Shown: positions 10,021 through 18,965 of the stretch, piece after piece | Position numbering within the stretch: the stretch's first letter is position 1 | How the letters are laid out: each line of letters begins with the position of its first letter | Source of the DNA: Polaromonas sp. P2-4 | GTDB taxonomy: Bacteria; Pseudomonadota; Gammaproteobacteria; Burkholderiales; Burkholderiaceae_C | Assembly (NCBI GenBank): GCA_024703855.1 | Contig: CP087965.1 | Coordinates: forward strand, 3,340,001-3,404,000 | DNA: 64,000 bases | Reading direction: 5' to 3' | The notes under the pieces: model-generated | The model's database searches: none | What the model saw: the letters and a program-made list of their open reading frames with translations, nothing else | Told to the model about the DNA's origin: nothing | Translations under genes and position numbers: made by a program

Positions 10021-10385
10021 GGTCTGGTGTTCATTCGGTGTCGGGCTTCACGCTGATAGAGGTGCTGGTGGCGCTGGGCATCGTGGCGATTGCCCTTGTG
10101 GCCGGCTTGCAGGCCACGACGGCCCTGACCAACAACGCCATGCGCCAGTCCGACGTGCTGTTGGCTCATCTGTGCGCTGAAAACGAGCTGATCAAGGTTC
10201 GCCTGTCGCGGCAGATGCCCGGCGTCGGCGACAGTACAGCCGCCTGCGAGCAAGCCGGACGGAACCTGCAGGTGACGCTGTCGGTGCGGCCCACACCCAA
10301 CCCCCTGTTTCGGCGCGTGGACGCTCAAGTGAGCGATGGCAACACGCCGGTGCTGCGCTTGTCCACGGTTGTGACGCAGTATTGA
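10017..10385 (+). CDS. gspI: Type II secretion minor pseudopilin GspI
   Basis: 122 aa with prepilin motif SGFTLIEVLVALGIVAIALVAGLQA and the GspI signature with conserved Cys (AHLCAENELIKVRLSRQMP...TAACEQAGR). Part of the tip complex with GspJ and GspK. Translationally coupled to gspH by an ATGA overlap. Intact. Followed by a 129-bp gap filled with repeat. Confidence 0.92.
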   Translation: MRSGVHSVSGFTLIEVLVALGIVAIALVAGLQATTALTNNAMRQSDVLLAHLCAENELIKVRLSRQMPGVGDSTAACEQAGRNLQVTLSVRPTPNPLFRRVDAQVSDGNTPVLRLSTVVTQY

Positions 10386-10467
10386 TATGGCCCCCACGCT
10401 CGCCACTTCGTGTGCTTCGCTGCCCCGGGGGCTGTTCCGGCTTGGGGCGGCCCTGCGCCGAAACGCA
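10386..10467. repeat. GC-rich hairpin repeat (family A), copy between gspI and gspJ
   Basis: Same architecture as the copies after gspG: TGGCCCCCACGCT start, GCCCCGGGGGC core, CTTGGGGCGGCCCTGCGCCG end. It is followed by a second partial start (ATGGCCCCCACGCTCACC) that runs directly into the family B repeat at 10491. Confidence 0.8.
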
Positions 10468-10490
10468 TGGCCCCCACGCTCACCAACTTC

Positions 10491-10517
10491 CCGTTCGTCC
10501 TGAGGTATCGAAGGATG
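10491..10517 (+). repeat. Family B short repeat providing the gspJ start codon
   Basis: Same 27-bp unit as at 9556 (CGTTCGTCCTGAGGTATCG core), ending in the ATG of gspJ. Both copies occupy the same position relative to a pseudopilin start. Confidence 0.85.
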
Positions 10518-11219
10518 TCCCCCGGGCAGAGCCTCATGGTAGCGGGCGCTCGCAACCGCGGCTTCACGTTGATCGAGCTGCTCGTGGCCATCACCATCAT
10601 GGCGCTGCTGGCCGTGCTCAGTTGGCGCGGCCTTGACGGGATGGCGCGTGCGCAGGCGCAGACCAGTCAACGTGCGGATGAGGTGCTGACCTTGCAGGCT
10701 GGACTTGCACAATGGAAAGTCGATCTCGATGCCTTGACCCAGACGCCCAACGTCAACAGCCTGGACTGGGATGGCCGCGTGCTGCGCCTGACGCGGCGCA
10801 CAGCCGCAGCGGGTGATGGCTTGCTGGTCGTGGCCTGGACGCGCCGCATGGATGCGGGCGGCCAGTGGCTGCGCTGGCAGTCGCCGGTGCTGCGCACGGC
10901 AGGCGGCTGGAAGGAGGCCTGGAGCCGGGCGACATATTGGGCACAAAACGCCAGTGTTGAAGACCGTGCACGCGAGGTGCGTGTGACACCGCTGGAAGAC
11001 TGGCAAATCTTTTATTTCCGAAGCAATGCGTGGACCAATCCACTGTCTAGCAGCAACGGCAGCCCCGAGGCGGCCACGGTGGCCGCGGCGGCGGCGGTCG
11101 GTAGCTCGCCTGTTCCCGATGGCGTGCGGCTGGTGCTGACGCTGCCGCCCAGTCAGGCGATCAGCGGCAAGCTCACCCTGGACTGGGTACGGCCCACGCT
11201 GGGAGGTGACAAGTCATGA
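10515..11219 (+). CDS. gspJ: Type II secretion minor pseudopilin GspJ
   Basis: 234 aa with prepilin motif RGFTLIELLVAITIMALLAVLSWRGLDGM and the GspJ domain (QWKVDLDAL...LRLTRR...GWKEAWSRATYWAQNA). The start at 10515 gives a normal leader of about 20 residues; the upstream open frame is only repeat DNA. The C-terminal end GGDKS precedes an ATGA that may once have been the gspK start. Intact. Confidence 0.9.
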   Translation: MSPGQSLMVAGARNRGFTLIELLVAITIMALLAVLSWRGLDGMARAQAQTSQRADEVLTLQAGLAQWKVDLDALTQTPNVNSLDWDGRVLRLTRRTAAAGDGLLVVAWTRRMDAGGQWLRWQSPVLRTAGGWKEAWSRATYWAQNASVEDRAREVRVTPLEDWQIFYFRSNAWTNPLSSSNGSPEAATVAAAAAVGSSPVPDGVRLVLTLPPSQAISGKLTLDWVRPTLGGDKS

Positions 11220-12366
11220 ACTGGGTATGGCCCCCACGCTTGAGAGTGTGGCCCCCACGCTTTTCACTGCGTGTAATGCGCTGCCCCCAGGGGGGCGAAT
11301 TTTCCTAGGGGCGGCCCGTCGGAAAATTTCGCGGCTCTCATTTCCGCCGCCGCGTGTGCGTACTGCTAGTCGCGCTGTACGGCAATCGGGCGCGGCGCTG
11401 CTGGCGGCGATGCTGACGGTGACTCTGGTGGCGACTTTTGCGGCTGCAGCGCTTTGGCAGCAGTGGCGCAGCGTGGAGGTGGAGGCGGCCGAACGCGCTC
11501 GGGTGCAGTCGGCCTGGATGCTGACGGGCGCGCTGGACTGGTCACGGTTGATTCTGCGCGAGGATGCCCGTTCCGGCGGGGCCGATCACTTGGCCGAGCC
11601 CTGGGCTGTGCCGCTGAACGAGGCGCGGCTGTCCAGCTTTTTGGCCGCGGATAAAAATGTCGCCAATGCTGACGATAACGAACGCGAAGCCTTTTTGTCG
11701 GGCCAGGTGAGTGACCTGCAGGCACGGCTCAACGTCGCCAACCTGATTGAGGGCAACACGGTTTCCGAACCTGCCTTGGCCAGCTTTCGCCGCCTGTTTG
11801 AGTTGCTGGGTCTGCCGGTGCAGCAGTTGAATGCCTTGGCAAGGGAGTTGCTGCTGGCCTCGCAGGCTGGAGGCCAGGGCGCAGGCGAGGGCGTCGCCGC
11901 CAGTCAAGCTGCCGTTACGTCACTGACCCCTTTGATGCCCCAGCGGGTGGACCAACTGGTTTGGCTGGGTCTCAGCCGTGAGACGCTTGCGGTGCTGGCC
12001 CCTTACATCACGCTGCTGCCCACGCGTACCGCCGTCAACCTCAATACGGCCAGTGCCGAAGTGATTTACGCCAGCACGCCCGGCCTGGAGATGGCCGACG
12101 TGCAAAAACTGGTGGCCGTGCGTGAGCGCAGTCACTTTCGTACGCTGGCCGACGCGAGCCGGCAACTCAGTGGCCCGGTCAACCGGTTTGCTGAGGGGCA
12201 GCATTCGGTGGCCTCGAGGTATTTTGAGGTGCGCGGCCGGTTGCGACTTGACCAGACGGTGGTTCAGGAGCGCTCAGTGCTGCAGCGCGACGGCCTGACG
12301 GTGCGCACGCTCTGGCGCGAGCGTGGCGTGGTCACCGACTGGCCAGCAGCGGTGGCCCGGCCCTGA
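11206..12366 (+). CDS. gspK: Type II secretion pseudopilin-complex protein GspK
   Basis: Inner-membrane anchored GspK: hydrophobic segment QSGAALLAAMLTVTLVATFAAAALWQQW, then SAM-like repeats (QARLNVANL, RRLFELLGLPVQQLNALARELL, TAVNLNTASAEVIYAS), caps the pseudopilus tip. The first 50 codons of the open frame are family A repeat, so the real start is probably the in-frame GTG at 11356 (VRTASRAVRQSG). The ATGA at the gspJ stop is out of frame, suggesting that repeat insertion separated the original start from the gene. Confidence 0.88.
   Translation: MTSHELGMAPTLESVAPTLFTACNALPPGGRIFLGAARRKISRLSFPPPRVRTASRAVRQSGAALLAAMLTVTLVATFAAAALWQQWRSVEVEAAERARVQSAWMLTGALDWSRLILREDARSGGADHLAEPWAVPLNEARLSSFLAADKNVANADDNEREAFLSGQVSDLQARLNVANLIEGNTVSEPALASFRRLFELLGLPVQQLNALARELLLASQAGGQGAGEGVAASQAAVTSLTPLMPQRVDQLVWLGLSRETLAVLAPYITLLPTRTAVNLNTASAEVIYASTPGLEMADVQKLVAVRERSHFRTLADASRQLSGPVNRFAEGQHSVASRYFEVRGRLRLDQTVVQERSVLQRDGLTVRTLWRERGVVTDWPAAVARP
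11227..11334. repeat. GC-rich hairpin repeat (family A) at the 5' end of gspK
   Basis: One truncated start (ATGGCCCCCACGCTTGAGAG) followed by a full copy (GTGGCCCCCACGCTTTTC...GCCCCCAGGGGGGC...GGGGCGGCCCGTCGGAAAATT). It is open in the gspK frame, so automatic callers would translate it as the GspK N-terminus. Confidence 0.8.
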
Positions 12367-12636
12367 GAGCCTGCTCCCCGATCTACAGGGGGCCGCGCAA
12401 GTGGATTTTCGGGATGGGATGCAAGGCGCAAAATCCAAGCCAAGGCTTATGCCTTGGCTGATTTTGCAACGCCGCAGACCGCCCGAAAATCCACTTGCCC
12501 TACGGGTTGGGACGAAATCGGGCGATTTGCCCACCCAATTGCTTGCATGGGCACAAGCCCATGCCGCGCAACGTGGGCGAGCAACTCATCCCGATTGCGT
12601 CCCAACGCGACCCCCTGTAGATCGGGAGCAGGCTCT
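12366..12636. mobile_element. 271-bp palindromic element with terminal inverted repeats (MITE-like)
   Basis: Begins at the last base of the gspK stop. Terminal inverted repeats of about 26 bp (12366-12392 and 12611-12636; left end AGAGCCTGCTCCCCGATCTA) differ by one C. Inside are two further hairpin arms. Arm one is 12399-12413 with 12482-12497 (AAGTGGATTTTCGGG), containing inner stem 12428-12446/12451-12467. Arm two is 12506-12522 with 12590-12606 (GTTGGGACG-AATCGGG), containing GCATGGGC-ACA-AGCCCATGC at 12545-12564. The folded form is a cloverleaf. It has no coding capacity. Confidence 0.85.
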
Positions 12637-12722
12637 GAAGGGAGCCGTGACCGGGCTTGGGGTTAGGCTCGATGTCAACACGCGGTCAAAACGCTAACCT
12701 ACAATGATTCAAGAGCCCGCCC

Positions 12723-13956
12723 ATGAGCACATTGATCATTTTTTTACCCCCGACCCTGCCTGGCGCAACGCCAGCTTACGACTATGCGCTCACGCCCGAC
12801 GGACGCACGCTGACGGACCATGCCAGTGTGCCCCTGGCGCTGCTGCCTGCGGCTCAGCGGAGTGGCGATGTGGTTGCTGTCGTGCCCGTGGCCTTGCTGT
12901 CGTGGCACAGCGTCGAATTGCCCAAGGGGGTAGGTGCCGGTTCACCGCGGCTGCGGCCCATTTTGGAGGGCTTGCTGGAAGACCGGCTGCTCGATGAGTC
13001 GGCGCAGATCCATCTGGCATTGGCGCCGGGTGCCACGGGCGGTGGAAGGATTTGGGTCGCCGCCTGTGACAAGGCCTGGTTGCGTGGACACCTGCAAACG
13101 CTGGAAGCGGCGCAACGCCCGGTCACCCGTATCGTGCCGGAATTCACGCCCGAGACAGGCCCTTTGCAGGTGCATGCCGTGGGTGAAGCCGATCTGCCGC
13201 AACTGGTGGTGACCGGCGAGGTGGTTGGGGGCATGTTGCGTGTACCGCTGGCCGCCGCCGCGCTGGCGCTGCTGCCGGCTACCAGCCCCGATGAAGACAT
13301 CCTGGTCCTGGCCGAACCCGGCGTGGCCTGCACTGGCAGAGCAGCTTCTGCAGCGCAAGGTCAGCCTGCTGACGCGCCAGCAGCGCTGGCTGGCCGCTGC
13401 CCGCACGCCTTGGGACCTGGCGCAGTTTGACCTTGCCAGTTCGGGCCGCGCCCGCACGGTCAAGCGCCTGTCCGGCATGGGCCGCGAGTTGCTGCAAGCG
13501 CCCGGCTGGCGACCCGCGCGATGGGGTGCCGTCCTGCTGCTGTTGGTCAACCTGATCGGTCTGAATGCCTGGGCCTGGAAAGAGCAGTCGGCGCTGCAGA
13601 CACGGCGCGCGGCGGTGCAGGGCATGCTCACGCAGACTTTTCCTCAGGTCAAGGTGGTGGTGGATGCGCCGCTGCAAATGGAGCGCGAGGTGGCGGCGTT
13701 GCGGCAGGCCACCGGAGCTGCTTCGGGCCGTGATCTGGAAGCCATTTTGGCGGCGCTGGGCGCGGCCCTGCCTGCCGATCGTGCCGCAGGCGGCATTGAG
13801 TTCGCAACCGGGGAGGCCCGCGTCAAAGGCCTGCAGCTGAGCGCCCAGGAGGCGTCGAGTCTGTCTGGCCAGCTCCGGGGTGCGGGCTACAGCGCGCGCC
13901 TGGAGGGTGACACAGTGCTCATCAAACAAGAAACCAAACAAGAGTTGGCCCCATGA
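12723..13956 (+). CDS. gspL: Type II secretion protein GspL (one frameshift)
   Basis: Cytoplasmic actin-like domain (MSTLIIFLPPTLPG...VVAVVPVALLSWHSVELP) that contacts GspE, a membrane span near residue 270 (GAVLLLLVNLIGLNAWAW) and a periplasmic ferredoxin-like domain. The frame breaks at about 13330 (LAEPGVA / ALAEQLLQRKVSLL); joined length is about 411 aa, normal for GspL. The ATG at 12723 is 87 bp downstream of the palindromic element. The end overlaps gspM (ATGA). Confidence 0.9.
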
Positions 13957-14460
13957 AAATCGCTGCCGTTCTGACCCCGCTGCAGGCCCGGTGGCGCGCC
14001 CTCGATCCACGCGAGCAGACCCTGGCTTCGCAGTGCCGCCCTGCTGGTCGGCCTGGTGATGGTCTGGTGGGTGCTGGTGGCCCCCGCGCTGGGCACACTG
14101 CGCCAGGCTGACGCTCAGCAGCGCAGCCTGGATGGGCAGTGGCAGAAAATGCAAAGCCTGCAGGCCCAGGCACAGGCCCTGCAATCGCAGCCCAAGATCG
14201 GCCATGACGAGGCGTTGCGTGCGCTCGAAGCGTCGGTGAAGCAGGGTCTGGGTGCCTCTGCCCAGCTGAATGTGGTGGGCGACCGCGCCACCGTTACGCT
14301 GCGCAACACCCCGGCCGATGCGCTGGCCGAATGGCTGGCCCAGGCCCGTGTGAATGCGCGCGCCATTCCGAGCGAGGCGCGCCTGGTGCGCAATACCTCC
14401 AATCCAACCGACCCGGCCGTGTGGGACGGCACTCTGGTGCTGAGCCTTCCGGCGCAGTAA
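13953..14460 (+). CDS. gspM: Type II secretion protein GspM (one frameshift)
   Basis: About 169 aa after joining two frames: MKIAAVLTPLQARWRALDPREQTL, then a break near 14035, then AALLVGLVMVWWVLVAPALGTL (the membrane span) and a small periplasmic domain ending LVLSLPAQ. This is the usual GspM layout of a short cytoplasmic tail, one span and a ferredoxin-like domain that pairs with GspL. Start codon overlaps the gspL stop. Confidence 0.87.
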
Positions 14461-14486
14461 GCCAGCGCCACCGCCTGAAAGCCACC

Positions 14487-15290
14487 ATGTTGCGCCCCTC
14501 ACTTGCATCCCGCCATCCTGCCCTGGCCGTGCCGTGGCACTGGGCGTTTTGGGGCGCTGTGCTTGGGCTGGTCCTGGCGCTTGTTGTGTATGCCCCCGCG
14601 GCCTGGCTGGCTGCAGCGCTGCACCAGGCCACCTCGGGACAGGTTCAATTGGTCGAGGCGCGCGGCACGCTCTGGACCGGTTCGGCCCGCTTGCTGTTCA
14701 CGGGCGGCGCGGGCAGCCGCGACAGCGCGGCCTTGCCGGGACATGTGGACTGGCAACTGCGCCCGGGCTGGCTGGCCCTGAAGGTACAAGTGAGCGCCGA
14801 TTGCTGCATGAGCACGCCCCTCCAGGGGCGTCTGGCCCCGCGCTGGGGCGGGGCAACCCTGCAGGTGGCCGACGGGGCTTCACAGTGGCCGGCCGCCGTG
14901 CTGGCAGGACTGGGCACCCCCTGGAACACCGTGCAGGCCGAGGGCAGCCTGCGGCTGGTGACGCAAGGCCTTTCAGTCGAATGGTTTGAAGGGCGGCTGG
15001 CGCTGGCAGGGCGTGCCGAGCTCACGGCCCTGGCTTTGTCATCGCGCCTATCCACCCTGAAGCCCATGGGCAGCTACCGCCTTGCGCTGACGGGCGGCCC
15101 CACACCTGCACTGGAGCTCGCCACGCTGGAAGGCAGCTTGCAGTTAAGTGGCAGCGGTCGCTGGGTCGGTTCGCGCCTGCGCTTTAACGGCGTGGCCAGC
15201 GCCACCCCCGAACACGAAGCCGCACTGGCCAACCTGCTCAACATCATCGGGCGCCGCAATGGCGCGCGCTCCATCATCACCCTGGGCTAA
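14487..15290 (+). CDS. gspN: Type II secretion protein GspN
   Basis: 267 aa with an N-terminal membrane span (WAFWGAVLGLVLALVVYAPAAWLAAAL) and a periplasmic beta-rich GspN domain (GQVQLVEARGTLWTGSARLLF...HVDWQLRPGW), ending NIIGRRNGARSIITLG. GspN is an accessory component present only in some type II systems. Start at the ATG at 14487; the longer open frame is an overlap with gspM. Confidence 0.88.
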   Translation: MLRPSLASRHPALAVPWHWAFWGAVLGLVLALVVYAPAAWLAAALHQATSGQVQLVEARGTLWTGSARLLFTGGAGSRDSAALPGHVDWQLRPGWLALKVQVSADCCMSTPLQGRLAPRWGGATLQVADGASQWPAAVLAGLGTPWNTVQAEGSLRLVTQGLSVEWFEGRLALAGRAELTALALSSRLSTLKPMGSYRLALTGGPTPALELATLEGSLQLSGSGRWVGSRLRFNGVASATPEHEAALANLLNIIGRRNGARSIITLG

Positions 15291-15295
15291 AAAAC

Positions 15296-17518
15296 ATGAC
15301 AACCCGCCAGAGAAAAATCCCCATGCCCCCGACCTTCGTCACGCTGCCGAAGCCCCGGGTTGCTATTGTTTTTATAGCTGCTTGCGCCCTGTTGACGTGG
15401 GCTAATGCCCCATTGCATGCTCAAGACTCACGGGGGGGCGCGGCCCCTGGCAGCAGCACGACGCGGCCGGGCGGTCCTGTGACGCTGAATTTTGCCAACG
15501 CCGAAATCGACGCGGTGGCGCGCACCATGGCCATCATCACCGGGCGCAATGTGGTGGTCGACCCCCGCGTCAAAGGCACGATGACCCTGGTCACCACTTC
15601 GCCCGTAACGCCAGTGCAGGCCTTACGCCTGTTTTCCCTGCAGTTGCGCACGCAGGGCTTTGCCCTGGTGGAATCCGCCGGCCTGTACCTCGTGGTACCC
15701 TGAGGCCGATGCCAAGCTGCAAACCGGCACCGTGTCCACCCGCGCCGTGCCGGCAGCAAGCGGTCAGATCCTCACGCAAATTTTCCGGCTCAACCATGAG
15801 ACGGCCAACAACCTGGTGCCGGTGCTGCGTCCGCTGATCAGCCCCAACAACACCATCAATGTGAACCCGGGTAACAACTCGCTGGTGATTACCGATTACG
15901 CTGACAACCTGCAGCGCATTGGCACCATCATTGCCGCACTCGATGTGGCGAATGCCACGGGCGTGGAAGTCATCCGCCTGCAGCATGCCATCGCGACCGA
16001 CCTGGCGCCGCTGGTGGTACGTCTGATCGACTCGGGAAGCCCTGCGGGCGCTGGCCAGGCTGACACGTCTTTCAAGACCACTTTGCTGGCCGAGCCGCGC
16101 AGCAACTCGCTGATTCTGCGCGCCGCCAACCCGGCGCGTGTGGCGCTGGTCAGAACGCTGGTTGAAAGACTCGACCAGGCCGCCTACGGCGGAGCGGACG
16201 CGAATGCGGCTGCCGGCAACATTTATGTGGTTTACCTGAAGAACGCCGACGCCACCAAGCTGGCCTGCAACCTTGCGCGCCGCGATGGCCGCGACTTCAG
16301 GCGGCGGTAGCGGTATCGGCGTTACAGGCCCTGCGGCAGCCGTTTCGCCGCCGCCCGGGGCTACCAGCGCAATGGCGACCAGCAGCCTGACCGCCAGCCC
16401 CACCAGCACGCAGCCATCCACCGGTGGGCAAATCCAGGCCGATCCGTCCACCAACTCGCTGATCATCACCGCCCCCGAGCCTGCAATACCGTCAGTTGCG
16501 CGCGGTCATCGACAAACTCGACGGACGCCGCGCCCAAGTGCTGGTGGAAAGCCTGATCGTCGAGGTCAATGCCGACAAGGCCGCCGAGTTCGGCATCCAG
16601 TGGCAGGGTGCCCTGGGCAAGAAGGGCGATAGCAACATCGGACTGCTGGGTACCAACTTCAGCATTGGCGGCGTCAACATCATTACACTGGCCAGGGGCG
16701 TGGCCACCGGCACCACGGTCCCGTCCACAGGCGGCAACTTCGGCGTGGCGACCAAGCAGGGAAACGGCGTTTATGTGCTGGGCTTTCTGGCGCGCTTTCT
16801 GGAGTCCAACGGCGACGGCAACGTGCTGTCCACCCCCAATTTGCTGACGCTGGACAACGAGGAGGCCAAGATCGTGATTGGCGAAAACGTCCCCTTTGTG
16901 ACCGGCCAGTTCACCAACACCGGCAGCAGTGCCAACACCGTCAACCCGTTCCAGACCATTGAGCGCAAGGACGTGGGCCTGACCCTGAGGGTGCGGCCGC
17001 AAATCAACGAAAACGGCACTGTCAAGATGGTGATTTACCAGGAAACCTCTGCCGTGAAACCTGGCACCGAAGCCACGACCAACGGCCCCACCACCACCAA
17101 ACGCTCGATTGAATCTTCGGTGCTGGTAGACGATGGTGCGATTGTGGTGCTGGGGGGGCTGTTGCAGGATGAATACTCGGGCAACCAGGAAAAAGTGCCT
17201 GGTTTGGGTGATATTCCGTTGTTCGGTAACTTGTTCAAGGGCGAGGCCCGCAGACGCAAGAAATCCAACCTGATGGTGTTCCTGCGGCCGGTGGTGGTGC
17301 GTGACGCCTCCGCGACCGAAAGCCTGTCCATGGACCGCTATGACCTGATGCGTGCCGCGCAGAAAGAGGCCCAGCCAGTGCCCAGTGTGATGGTGCCCGT
17401 CAACGCGGCGCCGGTGCTGCCGCCGCTGCGTCCGGATGCGACCCCCCTGATGATGCCTATCTCACCGCCTGCCGCTCCTGTTGTCGTGCCCGCCACCACG
17501 CCCGTCCCCAGCCAGTAA
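15296..17518 (+). CDS. gspD: Type II secretion outer-membrane secretin GspD (three frameshifts)
   Basis: Secretin of about 740 aa. Signal peptide VAIVFIAACALLTWANAPLHA, N0 domain (NFANAEIDAVARTMAIITGRNVVVDPRVKGTMTL), N1-N3 repeats, a Gly/Ser/Pro-rich loop around 16290-16440, then the secretin core (VLVESLIVEVNADKAAEFGIQWQ, DVGLTLRVRPQI, VPGLGDIPLFGNLFK) and a Pro-rich tail. Frames shift near 15700, 16290 and 16480. The signal-peptide core is encoded by a copy of the 17-bp palindromic repeat (15362-15378). Confidence 0.93.
15362..15378. repeat. 17-bp palindromic repeat (family C) inside the gspD signal sequence
   Basis: GCTATTGTTTTTATAGC followed by TGCTTGCGCCC, the same palindrome plus flank as the intergenic copies at 24952, 30639, 33812, 49023 and 50905. 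Here it is translated as AIVFIAACAL of the GspD signal peptide. Confidence 0.85.
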
Positions 17519-17524
17519 AGCCTT

Positions 17525-18925
17525 ATGCGTTACCTTCTGCCTTACGCCTTTGCCCGCAGCCATGCCCTGTTGCTGGAAGACGATGGCCATGCGCTGACCT
17601 TGTGGCACAACGCCAGTCCCGACCCTGGCGCCCTGGGTGAAGTGATGCGCAAGTACGCATCGCATAACCCGGCGCTGGTCTTGCAGCGCGCCGACCCGGG
17701 CACCCTGGCCCAGCGCATCAGCGCGGCCTATGCCGAGGGCGAATCGAGCGCTGCCGCCGTGGTCAGTGAGGTGGAGTCCGATGCCGACCTCTCGCGCATG
17801 ATGCAGGAGCTGCCAGCGGTGGAAGACCTGCTGGAAACGTCTGACGACGCGCCCATTATTCGGATGCTCAACGCCCTGCTGACGCAAGCCGCGCGCGACG
17901 GGGCGAGCGACATTCACATCGAGCCCTACGAGCGTCATTCCAGCGTGCGCTTTCGGGTGGACGGCACACTGCGCGAGGTGGTGCAACCGAACCGCGCCCT
18001 GCACGCCGCCCTGATCTCGCGCCTGAAAATCATGGCCGACCTGGACATCGCGGAAAAACGCCTGCCGCAAGATGGCCGCATCAGCCTGCGCATTGGCACG
18101 CGCGCGGTGGACGTGCGCGTGAGCACCTTGCCGAGCGCGCACGGTGAGCGTGCCGTGCTGCGCCTGCTGGACAAGAGCGGGAGCAAGCTGAGCCTGGAGT
18201 CGGTCGGCATGCAGGGCGATGTGCTCCGCCGCTTCGAGCGGCTGATCGCCCAGCCGCACGGCATCATCCTCGTTACCGGCCCCACGGGTTCGGGCAAGAC
18301 CACCACGCTGTACGCTGCGCTGCAGCGGCTCGATGCCAGCGCCAGCAACATCATGACGGTGGAAGACCCGATTGAGTACGAACTGCCTGGCATCGGCCAG
18401 ACGCAGGTCAACGCCAAGATCGATCTGGACTTTGCCAAGGCCCTGCGCGCCATCCTGCGCCAGGACCCGGACGTCATCATGATTGGTGAAATCCGCGACT
18501 TCGAGACCGCGCAGATCGCCATTCAGGCCTCGCTCACCGGCCATCTGGTGCTGGCCACGCTGCACACCAATGATGCGGCCAGCGCCGTAACGCGCCTGAC
18601 CGATATGGGCGTTGAGCCCTTCTTGCTGAGCTCCTCGCTGCTCGGCGTGCTGGCGCAGCGGCTGGTGCGCAGGCTGTGCATTCACTGCCTGGGCGCTGGC
18701 TGCCAGCACTGCGGCCAGACCAGCTACGCGGGACGCACCGGTGTGTTCGAGCTGCTGGTGACCGACGACGCCATCCGCGCCCAGATCCACAACCGCGCCT
18801 CTGAAGCCGATATCCGCAGTGCGGCGCTCAACGCCGGCATGGTGCTGATGCGTGATGACGGCGAGCGTTTGGTGGCCAGCGGCATCACGTCGCGCGAAGA
18901 GTTGCTGCGCGTGACCCGCGACTGA
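17525..18925 (+). CDS. gspE: Type II secretion ATPase GspE
   Basis: 466 aa, intact. Walker [11 protein letters not shown] at residues 252-261, Asp box [18 protein letters not shown], Walker [13 protein letters not shown] and His box [16 protein letters not shown]. These define the secretion ATPase that powers pseudopilus assembly on the cytoplasmic face. The tetracysteine zinc motif is unusually compact ([12 protein letters not shown], Cys 385, 388, 393, 396), lacking the roughly 30-residue loop normally found between the two CxxC pairs. The N-terminal domain is short. It starts a few bases after gspD. Confidence 0.95.
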   Translation: MRYLLPYAFARSHALLLEDDGHALTLWHNASPDPGALGEVMRKYASHNPALVLQRADPGTLAQRISAAYAEGESSAAAVVSEVESDADLSRMMQELPAVEDLLETSDDAPIIRMLNALLTQAARDGASDIHIEPYERHSSVRFRVDGTLREVVQPNRALHAALISRLKIMADLDIAEKRLPQDGRISLRIGTRAVDVRVSTLPSAHGERAVLRLLDKSGSKLSLESVGMQGDVLRRFERLIAQPHGIILVTGPTGSGKTTTLYAALQRLDASASNIMTVEDPIEYELPGIGQTQVNAKIDLDFAKALRAILRQDPDVIMIGEIRDFETAQIAIQASLTGHLVLATLHTNDAASAVTRLTDMGVEPFLLSSSLLGVLAQRLVRRLCIHCLGAGCQHCGQTSYAGRTGVFELLVTDDAIRAQIHNRASEADIRSAALNAGMVLMRDDGERLVASGITSREELLRVTRD

Positions 18926-18965
18926 ACGCACCAGCAGAACCTGCAAGCCAGATTAACAAGCCACC

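Noticed and set aside
9387..11006. 539-codon open frame on the minus strand across the gsp operon
   Set aside because: It is antisense to gspH, gspI and gspJ, His/Arg/Gln-rich as expected for a shadow of GC-rich coding DNA, with no ribosome site or recognisable domain.
13279..14508. 409-codon minus-strand frame over gspL and gspM
   Set aside because: Shadow frame: low complexity, no signal or motif, while gspL and gspM are clear on the plus strand.
17462..18946. 494-codon open frame antisense to gspE
   Set aside because: The gspE protein on the other strand has all ATPase motifs; the antisense product is Gln/His/Ala-rich without any family.
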